From Pelagibacterium halotolerans B2 (GTDB lineage: Bacteria > Pseudomonadota > Alphaproteobacteria > Rhizobiales > Devosiaceae): DNA of 64,000 nt. Below the pieces are notes generated by a model. The model worked only from the letters and a program-made list of their open reading frames with translations, was not told where the DNA came from and made no database searches. The DNA is taken from the NCBI RefSeq assembly GCF_000230555.1, contig NC_016078.1:992001-1056000 (forward strand), in the 5' to 3' direction. Both the position numbers and the translations under genes were made by a program. This document shows, one piece after another, positions 26,712 to 35,053 of the stretch (within the stretch, counting starts at the first letter, position 1; every line of letters begins with the position of its first letter).

Positions 26712-26740
26712 GTCATCCCGAACCTGATCCGGGATCCAGG
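26712..26740. repeat. Dispersed palindromic repeat, single unit
   Basis: Copy reading GTCATCCCGAACCTGATC then CGGGATCCAGG. It lies between the MFS gene and the convergent Slam-like gene. It has the GTCATCCCG / CGGGATCCAG halves shared with other copies. Confidence 0.65.
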
Positions 26741-26791
26741 GCCCCCAACACCAAACGTCAAAACCCAGACCCGCCCTACGGCAAAACGCCC

Positions 26792-28099
26792 TCAAAAGCT
26801 CGCCCGCAGCGTCAGCCCGATATCGTGGCTCTCATAGTCGTAAAACACATTGTCCGACCAACTGTTGGTGTATTCGTAATAGATCGAGGGCATCAGCGGC
26901 CCGATGGTGAAATCGCGATGGCTCGCCTCGATCCGCCCGGTCGCAAACCGGTCCACCTGGTCCTCGAGCTGGAACGGGGCAGGGCGCCAGTGCCAGCGCT
27001 GCCCGATGGTCCCCTCGACGCCCACCAGCAATCCATTGTCGAACAGCGTATCCACCCGCGCCCGCAAGGTTCCAACCAACGTGCGCAGCGTCTCGTCGTC
27101 GGTATGGTTGTAAACCGCCCGCGCCGTGGTTGTGAGGTTCGTGTTGGGTGAAAGCGAGGTCGAATAGGAAATCGCCCCATCCGCAACAAGCCCCGACCGC
27201 CCCGGATCGAGCGGCCTGTCCACCGCCGCCAGCTTCAGATCGAACGCCAGCCGCTGCGACGCATCGAGCAGCAGCGAAAGGCTCGAGCGTACGCCCACTT
27301 CCGTACGGTCCAGAACATCGTCTTCCAGCCCGACCGTCGCAAATGGTGCAACCACCGCCCGCGCCGTCTCCCCGACCGCAAACGTTATCGGCAGCTCCGC
27401 CGTAAAGCTCGGCTCGAAGACGTCATCGGCTGTCGAAAATCGTATGTCGGTGCGCAGCACGCCCGAAAGGCTCACCGCCTCGCTGCGCGCCAGTTCCACC
27501 GCCACCGAACCGCCAAGGCTGAACAGCACGCCGCGTTTCCCGCGCGCTTCCTCGGGGATTTGCCCCGGTCCCCACACCCCGCCATCGATTGTGTCTTCCC
27601 CGGTCTGCCGGTTCACATTGGTCGAAGGCGCCACGGTGAAATAGCCGGAAAACACCGGTCTTCCCTGCGATTGCGCGTTCTGGAGCAATTGCGAAACCAC
27701 CTCGCGCTCCGGCCCGTCGGGCAATATCGCCTGCAGCGAGCCCAGCCGCGCCGCCGCCATATCCCTCTGGCCCAGATCGGAATAACACCGGTGCGCCACC
27801 AGATACGGCGGCACGAAAAACGGCACCGCCCCGATCACCAGATCGGCCAGCACCACGGCCTCCGCGCATTCGCCATCCAGCGCATGCCGCACCGAAGCCG
27901 CATAGGCCGCCATCACGTCGCCTTGCCCGGCCTCGGCGTCGAGCTGCGCCGCGATCGCCTCGGCCCGCCCCCAGTCGCGCGCCCCGATCGCCTCGTCGAG
28001 CGAAGCCAGCGAAGCGCTCTGCGCATGGGCGCCCGCCACCGGCCCGAACAAGGCGGCCCCGGCGAGAAGGCCAACGGCAAGAATTCTGGAAAAACCCAT
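26792..28099 (-). CDS. Slam-like outer membrane translocator (DUF560), candidate T11SS
   Basis: 435-residue outer membrane protein. Signal peptide at residues 1-27 (LLAGAALFGPVAGAHAQ). Residues about 28-140 form an alpha-helical TPR-like region (AIGARDWGRAEAIAAQLDAE, YSDLGQRDMAAARLGSLQAI). The rest is a beta-barrel that opens with GYFTVAPSTNVNR, which resembles the DUF560 barrel entry of Slam proteins, and ends in an outer-membrane terminal strand (GLTLRASF). Slam proteins (surface lipoprotein assembly modulators, type XI secretion) move lipoproteins or soluble cargo across the outer membrane. The gene just upstream encodes a lipoprotein with a TbpB-barrel motif, the expected cargo type. The assignment rests on architecture and context; a plain TPR-porin is the alternative. 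Confidence 0.75.
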   Translation of the reverse strand: MGFSRILAVGLLAGAALFGPVAGAHAQSASLASLDEAIGARDWGRAEAIAAQLDAEAGQGDVMAAYAASVRHALDGECAEAVVLADLVIGAVPFFVPPYLVAHRCYSDLGQRDMAAARLGSLQAILPDGPEREVVSQLLQNAQSQGRPVFSGYFTVAPSTNVNRQTGEDTIDGGVWGPGQIPEEARGKRGVLFSLGGSVAVELARSEAVSLSGVLRTDIRFSTADDVFEPSFTAELPITFAVGETARAVVAPFATVGLEDDVLDRTEVGVRSSLSLLLDASQRLAFDLKLAAVDRPLDPGRSGLVADGAISYSTSLSPNTNLTTTARAVYNHTDDETLRTLVGTLRARVDTLFDNGLLVGVEGTIGQRWHWRPAPFQLEDQVDRFATGRIEASHRDFTIGPLMPSIYYEYTNSWSDNVFYDYESHDIGLTLRASF

Positions 28100-28143
28100 G
28101 AAAGCCCCATTTTTCGCCCCACGGGCGTACGCATTACAAAGGC

Positions 28144-28168
28144 GGAGGCGATGGCTTGCACCGCCTCC
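28144..28168 (-). other. Intercistronic stem-loop in the cargo-Slam operon
   Basis: GGAGGCG (28144-28150) pairs with CGCCTCC (28162-28168) between the lipoprotein stop and the Slam-like start on the minus strand. There is no U-run, so it may stabilise or attenuate rather than terminate, giving more cargo than translocator message. Confidence 0.4.
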
Positions 28169-28176
28169 AGAAGCAC

Positions 28177-28929
28177 TTACTGCGTGCCGATCAGATAACC
28201 GGCGGTCGCGCCATTGCCGTCGGTGGTGTTGCCCTGCACCAGCCCGGCCATTTCGTCCGCGTTCGGCCCGTAGAACTGGCCATCGATCGTGTTGTTGGAA
28301 TTAAGCCGGACATTGTTCGGCCCCTGGTCGACCGCATCGCGTGTATCGAGCGTGCTGGTAAACCCGGTCCCGATGATCTGCCCATTGCCGCCACCCACGA
28401 GGCCCGACTGATCGGAAAGCTCGAACCCGACGGTGCGGGAATCGAAATTGGCGCCGGCCTGGAACGTGCCGCCCGCCTGCTGGCCCGAAGAGCTCGAAAT
28501 GCCCCAGACGCCATCATAATTGGCCGCCTGCATGGGCAGGCTCTGCATCTGGCTGCCCGTGGTTTCCCGTCCGTCGACGATGGCATAAACGCTGTTGGTT
28601 CCGGCCGGGCTGGTCAGCGCCGTCGCCGCATGGCTGCCTCCGATATAGGCGGCATCGCCGTTCGCGTCAGTGTATGTATAGCCCGTCAGCCCGCCCGGCA
28701 GCCCCGGCGTTGCGGCGCCATTGCCCACCGTATAGTTCCGGCCATCCACCGCCACGGTGATAGTGCTCGGATTGGCCGCAAACGAGCCATTGCCCGTGCC
28801 CGTCCCACTGGCATTGAGCCCCACCGCCGAATAGTTGAGCGGCGAGGGCGGGAGCGAACTGGAGCTTGTGCAGCCCGAAACGAGCAGGGCCGCTGCTGCG
28901 GCGGAAAGAGCGAAGAGTTTGGTAGTCAC
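28177..28929 (-). CDS. Lipoprotein with TbpB-type C-terminal barrel motif, candidate T11SS cargo
   Basis: 250-residue lipoprotein. The lipobox LVSGC places the lipidated cysteine at residue 20, and the next residues are Thr/Ser, giving no inner-membrane retention signal. A Ser/Gly/Asn-rich body follows (VGLNASGTGTGNGSF). The C-terminus carries GQFYGPNADEMAG at residues 217-229, matching the FYGPxAxE signature of transferrin-binding-protein-like beta-barrel domains. These domains are the recognition part of many Slam cargos. The start is GTG 28929 with AGGAGGG upstream. It lies 77 bases before the Slam-like gene on the same strand. Its ligand is unknown: no TonB-dependent receptor or metal uptake gene is adjacent. 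Confidence 0.78.
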   Translation of the reverse strand: MTTKLFALSAAAAALLVSGCTSSSSLPPSPLNYSAVGLNASGTGTGNGSFAANPSTITVAVDGRNYTVGNGAATPGLPGGLTGYTYTDANGDAAYIGGSHAATALTSPAGTNSVYAIVDGRETTGSQMQSLPMQAANYDGVWGISSSSGQQAGGTFQAGANFDSRTVGFELSDQSGLVGGGNGQIIGTGFTSTLDTRDAVDQGPNNVRLNSNNTIDGQFYGPNADEMAGLVQGNTTDGNGATAGYLIGTQ

Positions 28930-29115
28930 GGGGGTTACCCTCCTTGGTGGTCATGATCGAGTGAGCCCCCGCTCTCGGGTCGATAATGCGGCCCGAATGT
29001 GATGGTTCCGGGTCAAGTGCCTTTGCAAAACAAGGTGTTGCAACATCGCCGCAGGCGGCTGACACACGCCCCGATCCCGACTAGTATGGCCGTCTCCACA
29101 ATGAACCTGACCTGA
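28930..29115. promoter_or_regulatory. Divergent promoter region, T11SS candidate / molybdoenzyme
   Basis: 186 bases between divergent starts must hold both promoters. TTGCA occurs twice (around 29023 and 29038), but no complete -35/-10 pair or metal-regulator box (Fur, Zur or Irr type) is recognisable by eye. Confidence 0.35.
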
Positions 29116-31215
29116 ATGACCAAGCCTCTCGCCCTCCGCACCGCACGCACCGTCTGCCCCCACGACTGCCCCTCGACCTGCGCGCTGGACGTCGAAGTGC
29201 TCGACACCGGCACCATCGGTCGCGTGCGCGGCGCAAAGGACGATCCCTATACGGCCGGTGTGATCTGCGAGAAGGTCGCCCGCTACGCCGAGCGCGCCAA
29301 TCATCCCGACCGCGTGCTTTATCCCCTGCGCCGTACCGGCCCCAAGGGCTCGGGCCAGTTCGCGCGAATCTCATGGGATGAAGCCCTCGATGAAATCGGC
29401 CGCCGCTTCCTTGAAATCGAAGCCGAGCACGGCGCCGAGTCGATCTGGCCCTACTATTACGCCGGCACCATGGGCCACGTGCACCGCGACGGCATAAACC
29501 GGTTGCGCAACGCCAAGTCCTATTCCGAGCAATACGACACCATATGCACAATGATTTCCTGGACCGGCTACATCGCCGGCACCGGGCTTTTGACCGGCCC
29601 CAATCCCGAGCAGATGGCCGAGAGCGATTGCGTGGTCATCTGGGGCACCAATCCGGTCAACACCCAGATCAACGTGATGACCCACGCCATCCGCGCCCGC
29701 AAGGAACGCGGCGCCAAGCTCGTCGTCGTCGATATCTACCGCACCGCCACCATGGAGCAGGCCGATATGGCGCTGCTCATCCGCCCCGGCACCGATGGCG
29801 CCCTGGCGCTCGCCGTCATGCACATCCTGCTGCGCGACAATCTCGCCGACCGCGACTTTCTTAAGTCCCACACGGACTTCGACGAAGCCCTTGAATCACA
29901 TCTTGCGGCCAAAACCCCGCAATGGGCCGCCGAAATCACCGGCCTCACCCCCGCCGAAATCGAAGCCTTCGCCCATCTGGTGGGTGAAAACCCGCGCGCC
30001 TATTTTCGCCTTGGCTATGGTTTTTCCCGCCAGCGCAATGGCGCCACCAACATGCACGCCGCGCTCTCGATCCCCACAATGCTCGGCTCGTGGAAATATC
30101 GCGGCGGCGGCGCCTTCCATTCCAATTCGGGCACCTGGGGGCTCGACAAATCCCAGATCACCGGCGCGTCCCTCAAAAAGTCGGCCGTGCGCGAACTCGA
30201 TATGTGCCGTATCGGCCCCATCCTCACCGGCGATCCCCAAGCGCTGGAAGGCGGCGGCCCGGTCAAGGCGCTCCTGATCCAGAACACCAACCCCATGGTC
30301 GTCACCCCCGACCACGCGCTCACCCGAAAAGGGTTCGAGCGCGAGGATTTGTTCACCGTGGTCCACGAACAGTTCATGACCGAAACCGCCCAGATGGCCG
30401 ATATCGTTTTGCCCGCCACCATGTTCGTCGAACACAACGACTATTACACCCGCGGCGGCCACACCCGCGTCCTCTACGGCCCCAAAATCGTCGACGCCCC
30501 CGGCGAGGCCATGCCCAACCATTTCGTCATCAACGAAATCGCCAGGCGGGTAGGGGCGCCCGACGCCGTCACCGAAAAGACCGACCGCGAGATGGTCGCC
30601 GAAACCTTCTCGCGCTCCGGCTATGGCGATCTCGATGAAATCGAAGCGGCTTCCGGCTTTGTCGATCGCGCTTTGCCCGACGACAAATCGCGCTACGCCG
30701 ATGGCTTTGCCTGGCCCGACGGCAAATTCCGCTTCAAACCCGATTGGGAAGCCACCCGCATCAAGCGCGGCGTCAATTGGGTCTGCGATCCGTCCGAAAT
30801 GCCCGCCATGGTGGATTTCGTGAACTGGAACGAGCCGACCTCGCAAACCACCCCGTTCCGCCTCACCACGTCTCCGGCCCGCACCTTCCTCAATTCCACC
30901 TTCGGCGAAACGCCCGGCAGCCAGAAGCGCGAAGGAACGCCCTCCTTGCTCATGCACCCCGACGATGCCGCCCGGTTGGCGCTCCAAGACGGCGCCCCCG
31001 TCACCATCGGCAATCATCGCGGTTCGGTCGAGCTGACCCTGCGCATCTTCGATGGGCTGCGCACCGGCGTTGTCGTCGCCGAGGGCCTCCACCCCCACAA
31101 GGCGCACAGGAAGGGCAGGGGCATCAACACCCTGATCGGCTCCGATCCGGTCAAACCCTTCGGCGGTGCCGCCTTCCACGATGCCGCTGTCTGGGTCCGG
31201 GCGTCGGTCGCATGA
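29116..31215 (+). CDS. Molybdopterin-dependent oxidoreductase with N-terminal [4Fe-4S] cluster
   Basis: 699-residue member of the DMSO reductase superfamily. The N-terminal cluster motif is C14-x3-C18-x3-C22-x28-C51. Pterin-binding stretches follow (CVVIWGTNPVNTQ, KLVVVDIYRTATMEQ, IRPGTDGALALAVMH, LLIQNTNPMVVTPD), and a molydop-binding C-terminal domain is present (LLMHPDDAARLALQDGAPVTI). No Tat signal is visible, so a cytosolic location is likely. The substrate is unknown. The stop overlaps the start of the DUF1624 membrane protein gene as ATGA, suggesting joint expression. Confidence 0.9.
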   Translation: MTKPLALRTARTVCPHDCPSTCALDVEVLDTGTIGRVRGAKDDPYTAGVICEKVARYAERANHPDRVLYPLRRTGPKGSGQFARISWDEALDEIGRRFLEIEAEHGAESIWPYYYAGTMGHVHRDGINRLRNAKSYSEQYDTICTMISWTGYIAGTGLLTGPNPEQMAESDCVVIWGTNPVNTQINVMTHAIRARKERGAKLVVVDIYRTATMEQADMALLIRPGTDGALALAVMHILLRDNLADRDFLKSHTDFDEALESHLAAKTPQWAAEITGLTPAEIEAFAHLVGENPRAYFRLGYGFSRQRNGATNMHAALSIPTMLGSWKYRGGGAFHSNSGTWGLDKSQITGASLKKSAVRELDMCRIGPILTGDPQALEGGGPVKALLIQNTNPMVVTPDHALTRKGFEREDLFTVVHEQFMTETAQMADIVLPATMFVEHNDYYTRGGHTRVLYGPKIVDAPGEAMPNHFVINEIARRVGAPDAVTEKTDREMVAETFSRSGYGDLDEIEAASGFVDRALPDDKSRYADGFAWPDGKFRFKPDWEATRIKRGVNWVCDPSEMPAMVDFVNWNEPTSQTTPFRLTTSPARTFLNSTFGETPGSQKREGTPSLLMHPDDAARLALQDGAPVTIGNHRGSVELTLRIFDGLRTGVVVAEGLHPHKAHRKGRGINTLIGSDPVKPFGGAAFHDAAVWVRASVA

Positions 31216-32279
31216 CGTCAATCGCCCCCGCCGCCCGCCCGCGCATCGCCGCCATCGATATCGCGCGGGGCGTCGCCATCGTGGCGATGATCATCTACCA
31301 TTTCTCTTGGGATCTGGCCTTTCTGGGGTTCGTCAATTTCGACCCCACCCAGTCGCTCCCCTGGGTGATCTTCCAGAAATCCATCGTCGGCACCTTCATC
31401 TTTTTGACCGGCGTATCCCTCGTCCTCGGCCATGGCGAGACCATCCGCTGGCGCCCCTTCGGGCGTCGCTTCGCGATGATCCTCGGCGCCGCGCTCTTCA
31501 TCTCCGCGGGCACCTACGCCTTCAATCCATCCACCTTCGTTTATTTCGGCGTGCTGCACGCCATAGCGCTGTTTTCCCTTTTGGGCCTGGCCTTCCTCTC
31601 AGCGCCGCTGGTCCTGATCCTCGCACTGGCCACTGTCCTCATCGGCCTGCAATTCTTCGTCCAGAGCCCGCTGTTCGGCGAAAAGCTCTGGTCCTGGATC
31701 GGTCTCTGGGACGCGCCCCCGCCCACGGAAGATCTGGTCCCCATCTTCCCCTGGTTCGGCGTTACGCTCCTGGGCATCGCCGCCGCCCGCTGGGCGCTGG
31801 CCACCCGCGTGCGGCCCGCAAATCCGACTGACCTCTCCGGTGCGCCCGCCCAGCCGGACGCCGATCCCGCCGAAGTCTCCAGCGTCGCCACCCGGATCGC
31901 CCGATACAAGGGCACCTCAGCGCCCGCCCGCGCCCTGGCAAAACTGGGCCGCTGGAGCCTCGTCATCTACGTCCTGCACCAGCCCATCCTCATCGGCATC
32001 CTGATGGGCCTTGCCTCATTGACCGGCATCAGCGAAACCCGCCGCGCCGAAAACTTCCTCGCAAGCTGCCAATCGAGCTGCATCCAAACCGCCCCCGACG
32101 CCGCCTACTGCACGGCCTACTGCGCCTGCACGCTAGACAGCATCGAAGCCGATAACCTCTGGCCCATGCTCGAATCCCCCCAGCGCACCCCCGAACAGGA
32201 CATCGCCCTCTCCGACCTCACCAACCAGTGCGCGGCGCAAGTGCTCGATGAAATGCTCGTAACGCCGCAGGCGGAGTAG
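31212..32279 (+). CDS. DUF1624 family membrane acyltransferase-like protein with Cys-rich tail
   Basis: 355-residue integral membrane protein. The start RIAAIDIARGVAIVAMIIYH and following helices match the DUF1624 / heparan-alpha-glucosaminide N-acetyltransferase-like family. About eight hydrophobic segments follow, ending with VIYVLHQPILIGILMGL. After the last helix there is an unusual soluble tail of about 75 residues with six cysteines (ASCQSSC, AYCTAYCAC, NQC). The start overlaps the upstream oxidoreductase stop, so they are probably co-translated. The acceptor and role are unknown. Confidence 0.85.
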   Translation: MTSIAPAARPRIAAIDIARGVAIVAMIIYHFSWDLAFLGFVNFDPTQSLPWVIFQKSIVGTFIFLTGVSLVLGHGETIRWRPFGRRFAMILGAALFISAGTYAFNPSTFVYFGVLHAIALFSLLGLAFLSAPLVLILALATVLIGLQFFVQSPLFGEKLWSWIGLWDAPPPTEDLVPIFPWFGVTLLGIAAARWALATRVRPANPTDLSGAPAQPDADPAEVSSVATRIARYKGTSAPARALAKLGRWSLVIYVLHQPILIGILMGLASLTGISETRRAENFLASCQSSCIQTAPDAAYCTAYCACTLDSIEADNLWPMLESPQRTPEQDIALSDLTNQCAAQVLDEMLVTPQAE

Positions 32280-32318
32280 CGGCGGGCGAGAGGCCCCGGG
32301 CACCTCACTCTCCCCCGC

Positions 32319-32346
32319 GTCATCCTCGGGCTTGACCCGGGGATCC
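32319..32346. repeat. Dispersed palindromic repeat, single unit
   Basis: GTCATCCTCGGGCTTGACC then CGGGGATCC, a near-complete self-complementary core. It is one of three copies packed within 200 bases of each other here. Confidence 0.7.
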
Positions 32347-32448
32347 GCTACGTGGCCACGAGCGCCGAAGATGTGGGGCCAAACCAGCACCGCAAAATTC
32401 TCTCGCCCACTATTCCCGGTAGTGAACACAACGCGCCCACCCCCAATC

Positions 32449-32474
32449 GTCATCCCGGGCTTGACCCGGGATCC
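32449..32474. repeat. Dispersed palindromic repeat, canonical core
   Basis: This copy has the cleanest core of the family: GTCATCCCGGGCTTGA followed by CCCGGGATCC. It folds as CCCGGG-loop-CCCGGG. A degenerate copy follows at 32495-32520 (GTCGTCCGAACTTGAGCC then GGGGCTGA). Confidence 0.75.
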
Positions 32475-32583
32475 ATCAGCGGTAAACCGCGCTCGTCGTC
32501 CGAACTTGAGCCGGGGCTGAGGTGAGAGGAAACCACGTTTGTACTGCGAGCCCTTTTTAGGCGCAGGCCTCTTTGAAGGCTAC

Positions 32584-33342
32584 TCAGATTGGCGTTGCTT
32601 GCTGCCAGAGGTCCTCATAAATACAAACCTTTGTGGGTGAGATGCTCGGCTGTAGCGGAACCAAGTACGTAGGCTTGGTTCCGGCATCTTTGATCGAACC
32701 ACCCACAAGCCAACAATCCGAACGGTCGATGATTACAAGTCGATCATGAAGGTCGCCGCTTTTTCGCAACTCGAGATTAACTCCATGTTGAGCCTTGAAC
32801 GCCGCAACATGACCAGCGACATCGCTCGAATATTTTCTGCAAAGCAATCTGATCGAACAACTGTCGCCTAGCGGCCCGAGGTAAGTCTCGAAGGATTGGC
32901 CGTCAAAATACGGATCAACGACAAACACTTCATTTTGCGCACCCAGGATGATTTCTTTCAGATCACGCAAGAAGTCATACTGCCGCTGCGAGCCATAAAC
33001 TTGCCCTATGTCCTCATGGCCGTCCAGTTCGAGCTCCAACTTGATTTCCTCGGCCGCTGCCAAAAGCAATTGGCGGAACGGTTCTCTAATCCCTGACCAA
33101 AACTGAACTGATGTATGGCGCGTGCTTGCAAATGCGATCTTATGCTGAAGACCCGCGCGAGCCAATAGCGCACCTATTCGTGCAATCCATTTTTGCGGTG
33201 CCGAGTCAGCGTCGGCCAGATACCTTTCGCCAAAATGCGGCGCAGTCTCGAACTCGTGCAGCAGCTTCAGGAGCAGCACTTGCTTTTCGGCAGGACCGTC
33301 ACCGGCCAACTGCTTCTGTAGTCGAGCCAAGTTGTTCTCCAT
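32584..33342 (-). CDS. PLD-like (HKD-variant) protein, likely horizontally acquired
   Basis: 252-residue soluble protein. The C-terminal half resembles a phospholipase D-like domain: FVVDPYFDGQSFETYL, then HDRLVIIDRSDCWLVGGSIKD, a variant HxK-type motif with Arg for Lys but with the downstream Asp and GGS. The N-terminal half is helical and unrecognised. ATG 33342 is set by AGGAG seven bases upstream rather than an ATG 24 bases earlier. Base composition is about half GC by eye, well below its neighbours, and dispersed repeats flank it. PLD-like nucleases of this kind occur in defence and toxin systems, but no partner gene is adjacent, so the function is open. Confidence 0.7.
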   Translation of the reverse strand: MENNLARLQKQLAGDGPAEKQVLLLKLLHEFETAPHFGERYLADADSAPQKWIARIGALLARAGLQHKIAFASTRHTSVQFWSGIREPFRQLLLAAAEEIKLELELDGHEDIGQVYGSQRQYDFLRDLKEIILGAQNEVFVVDPYFDGQSFETYLGPLGDSCSIRLLCRKYSSDVAGHVAAFKAQHGVNLELRKSGDLHDRLVIIDRSDCWLVGGSIKDAGTKPTYLVPLQPSISPTKVCIYEDLWQQATPI

Positions 33343-33443
33343 GCCGTTACTCCTAGTGATGGACATCTGGCCGTACTACGCATCGGGATAATCTAACATG
33401 GTGCCCGCACATGAGCGACAGCATCAATGCACTGCCCCACCCC

Positions 33444-34223
33444 CTACCCATAAACCCCCCAGAAAAAATACACCGTCAGCCCCACCCCATACACAATCAC
33501 AAACCCCCGGATCATCTTCGCCGGCACCAGGTGCGAGAAATACGCCGCCGCGAACCCGCCCACCATTGCCCCGGCCAGCGCCACGCTGCCCTCAACCCAC
33601 GCGATCGACCCGGTCGCCGCGAACCGCAGCACCGCCACCACCGACACCACGGCCGAGATCAAGAGTTTCAGCCCGTTCATCGCATGAACGTCATCGAACC
33701 CGGCCAGCGCCAGCCACGCCAGCAGCACGATGCCCAGCCCCGCGTTGAAGAACCCGCCATAAAAGCTGATCGCCAGCAGCAGCACCGACAGCCCGATGGC
33801 GCCGGCCCGCACCGCATGCCGCGAGCCGGTCGAGCGCGCCGCAAAGAACCGATTGATCCGCTGCCCGAAAATATAGATCGCCACCGCGAACGCCATCAGC
33901 CAGGGAATGATGATGGCGAACGCTTCATCCGAAATCCGCATCAGCGCCTCGGCGCCCAGAAATCCCCCCGCCAGCCCCAGTATGCTATAGAGAGCCAGCC
34001 GCCCCTTGTGCGGCGCGATATGCTTCCAGTAGCCGATCGTCCCGGTCACATAGCCGGGCAGGCACGCATAGGTGTTCGACGCATTGGCGAGCACCGGAGG
34101 CACCCCGGCGAACAAAAGCGCCGGAAAAATCACGAAAGAGCCGCCACCGGCGAGCGAATTTATCATCCCGCCGAGGAGCCCGGCGGCGAACAGCAACACA
34201 TATGTCAATTTTGGGATTCCCAC
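33444..34223 (-). CDS. TSUP (TauE/SafE) family exporter
   Basis: 259-residue inner membrane protein of the TauE/SafE (DUF81) family, thought to export sulfite or organosulfur anions. The N-terminal signature GGMINSLAGGGSFVIFPALL and the repeated half GGFFNAGLGIVLLAWLALAG are both present, with about eight hydrophobic segments. The substrate is not indicated by the neighbours. It is read alone, leftward. Confidence 0.92.
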   Translation of the reverse strand: MGIPKLTYVLLFAAGLLGGMINSLAGGGSFVIFPALLFAGVPPVLANASNTYACLPGYVTGTIGYWKHIAPHKGRLALYSILGLAGGFLGAEALMRISDEAFAIIIPWLMAFAVAIYIFGQRINRFFAARSTGSRHAVRAGAIGLSVLLLAISFYGGFFNAGLGIVLLAWLALAGFDDVHAMNGLKLLISAVVSVVAVLRFAATGSIAWVEGSVALAGAMVGGFAAAYFSHLVPAKMIRGFVIVYGVGLTVYFFWGVYG

Positions 34224-34499
34224 ATACCCGCAATGTTCGCCAATTTGCGGTCACCGAACGCTCAAGTCCATAGCTTTTAGCGCCATTGTTGCCCATGTTG
34301 ACAAAGCGTCGCGGCGTGCCTATCTGAGCATTCGGTTGAAGCGCCTGCCGTCCGCAAGGGCACATGCTCTACGGTGAAGTCTTCCACGCCAACCCGGTTT
34401 TTCCGGGCCGCGCGAACCAGCAAACATCGTCCTAACCCATTGGCGGTGCTTGGCAATGCGGGCTCCCAAGACGAAAATTCCGCCGTGGAGACTTTGACG
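34224..34499. other. Divergent spacer, nothing recognised
   Basis: 276 bases between the TSUP gene start and the next rightward gene. No repeat, RNA gene or clear dyad is seen. It presumably contains both promoters. Confidence 0.35.
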
Positions 34500-34940
34500 A
34501 TGCGCAAACCTGCATCCCATCTGACCACGACCGAACTCAAGACCGAGGCGCGCCAGTATCGTGCCGCCCAGCTCGACGCCGGTCGATCGATAACCCAATC
34601 GCAAGCCCTTGAAATGGTTGCGAGATTTCATGGATTCCGGGATTGGAACACCGCCTCCGGCGTGCTTCCCGTCACCCGCGGCCCGGCCTATGCCGTCAGC
34701 CAGCAGGTCTCCGGCACCTATCTCAAGCAGCCCTTCACCGGCACCATTATCGGCGTCAAGGCGCTGGGGGCAGGGGAGATGTTCCGCCTGACCATCCAGT
34801 TCGACGAGCCGGTCGATGTCGTTGCTTTCGATAGCTTTTCCGCCTTCCGGCACCGCGTCGATGCGACAGTCAATCGCGACGGCATCTCGCCCTCGCGCAC
34901 CAGCGACGGCCAGCCGCACATGGTCCTGGCCCGGGCCTGA
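34500..34940 (+). CDS. Glyoxalase-superfamily-like small protein
   Basis: 146-residue protein. The N-terminal segment (TELKTEARQYRAAQLDAGRSI, QALEMVARFHGFRDWNTAS) matches a domain found fused to or annotated with glyoxalase-superfamily proteins, and the rest is a small beta-rich domain (TYLKQPFTGTIIGVKAL, FRLTIQFDEPVDVVAFDSF). No metal triad is evident, so enzymatic activity is doubtful. ATG 34500 follows GGAG nine bases away; an earlier in-frame start at 34374 adds an unlikely basic leader. A strong terminator follows. Confidence 0.65.
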   Translation: MRKPASHLTTTELKTEARQYRAAQLDAGRSITQSQALEMVARFHGFRDWNTASGVLPVTRGPAYAVSQQVSGTYLKQPFTGTIIGVKALGAGEMFRLTIQFDEPVDVVAFDSFSAFRHRVDATVNRDGISPSRTSDGQPHMVLARA

Positions 34941-34945
34941 AGCAG

Positions 34946-34978
34946 ACCGGGGCGCCCCCAGCGCCCCGGTTTTTCTTT
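34946..34978 (+). terminator. Rho-independent terminator
   Basis: A 10-base perfect GC-rich stem (ACCGGGGCGC at 34946-34955 with GCGCCCCGGT at 34961-34970), a five-base loop and a T-rich tail. It lies five bases after the stop of the glyoxalase-like gene. Confidence 0.9.
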
Positions 34979-35053
34979 GCCGGGCCTTGCATTCATCGGC
35001 AAATTACGATGATGTGCCATCCAACACCTGAAAATCAGCACATTGGAGTCCCC

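Larger units (their letters stand above)
32280..32583. other. Repeat-bearing spacer before the PLD-like gene
   Basis: 304 bases without a credible gene. It contains two good copies of the dispersed palindrome (32319-32346 and 32449-32474) and one degenerate copy (32495-32520). The end before the convergent PLD-like gene shows no clear hairpin terminator. Confidence 0.6.

Noticed and set aside
32280..33342. Transposon or integrase-borne island around the PLD-like gene
   Set aside because: No transposase, integrase or direct-repeat ends are visible; only dispersed intergenic palindromes flank it.
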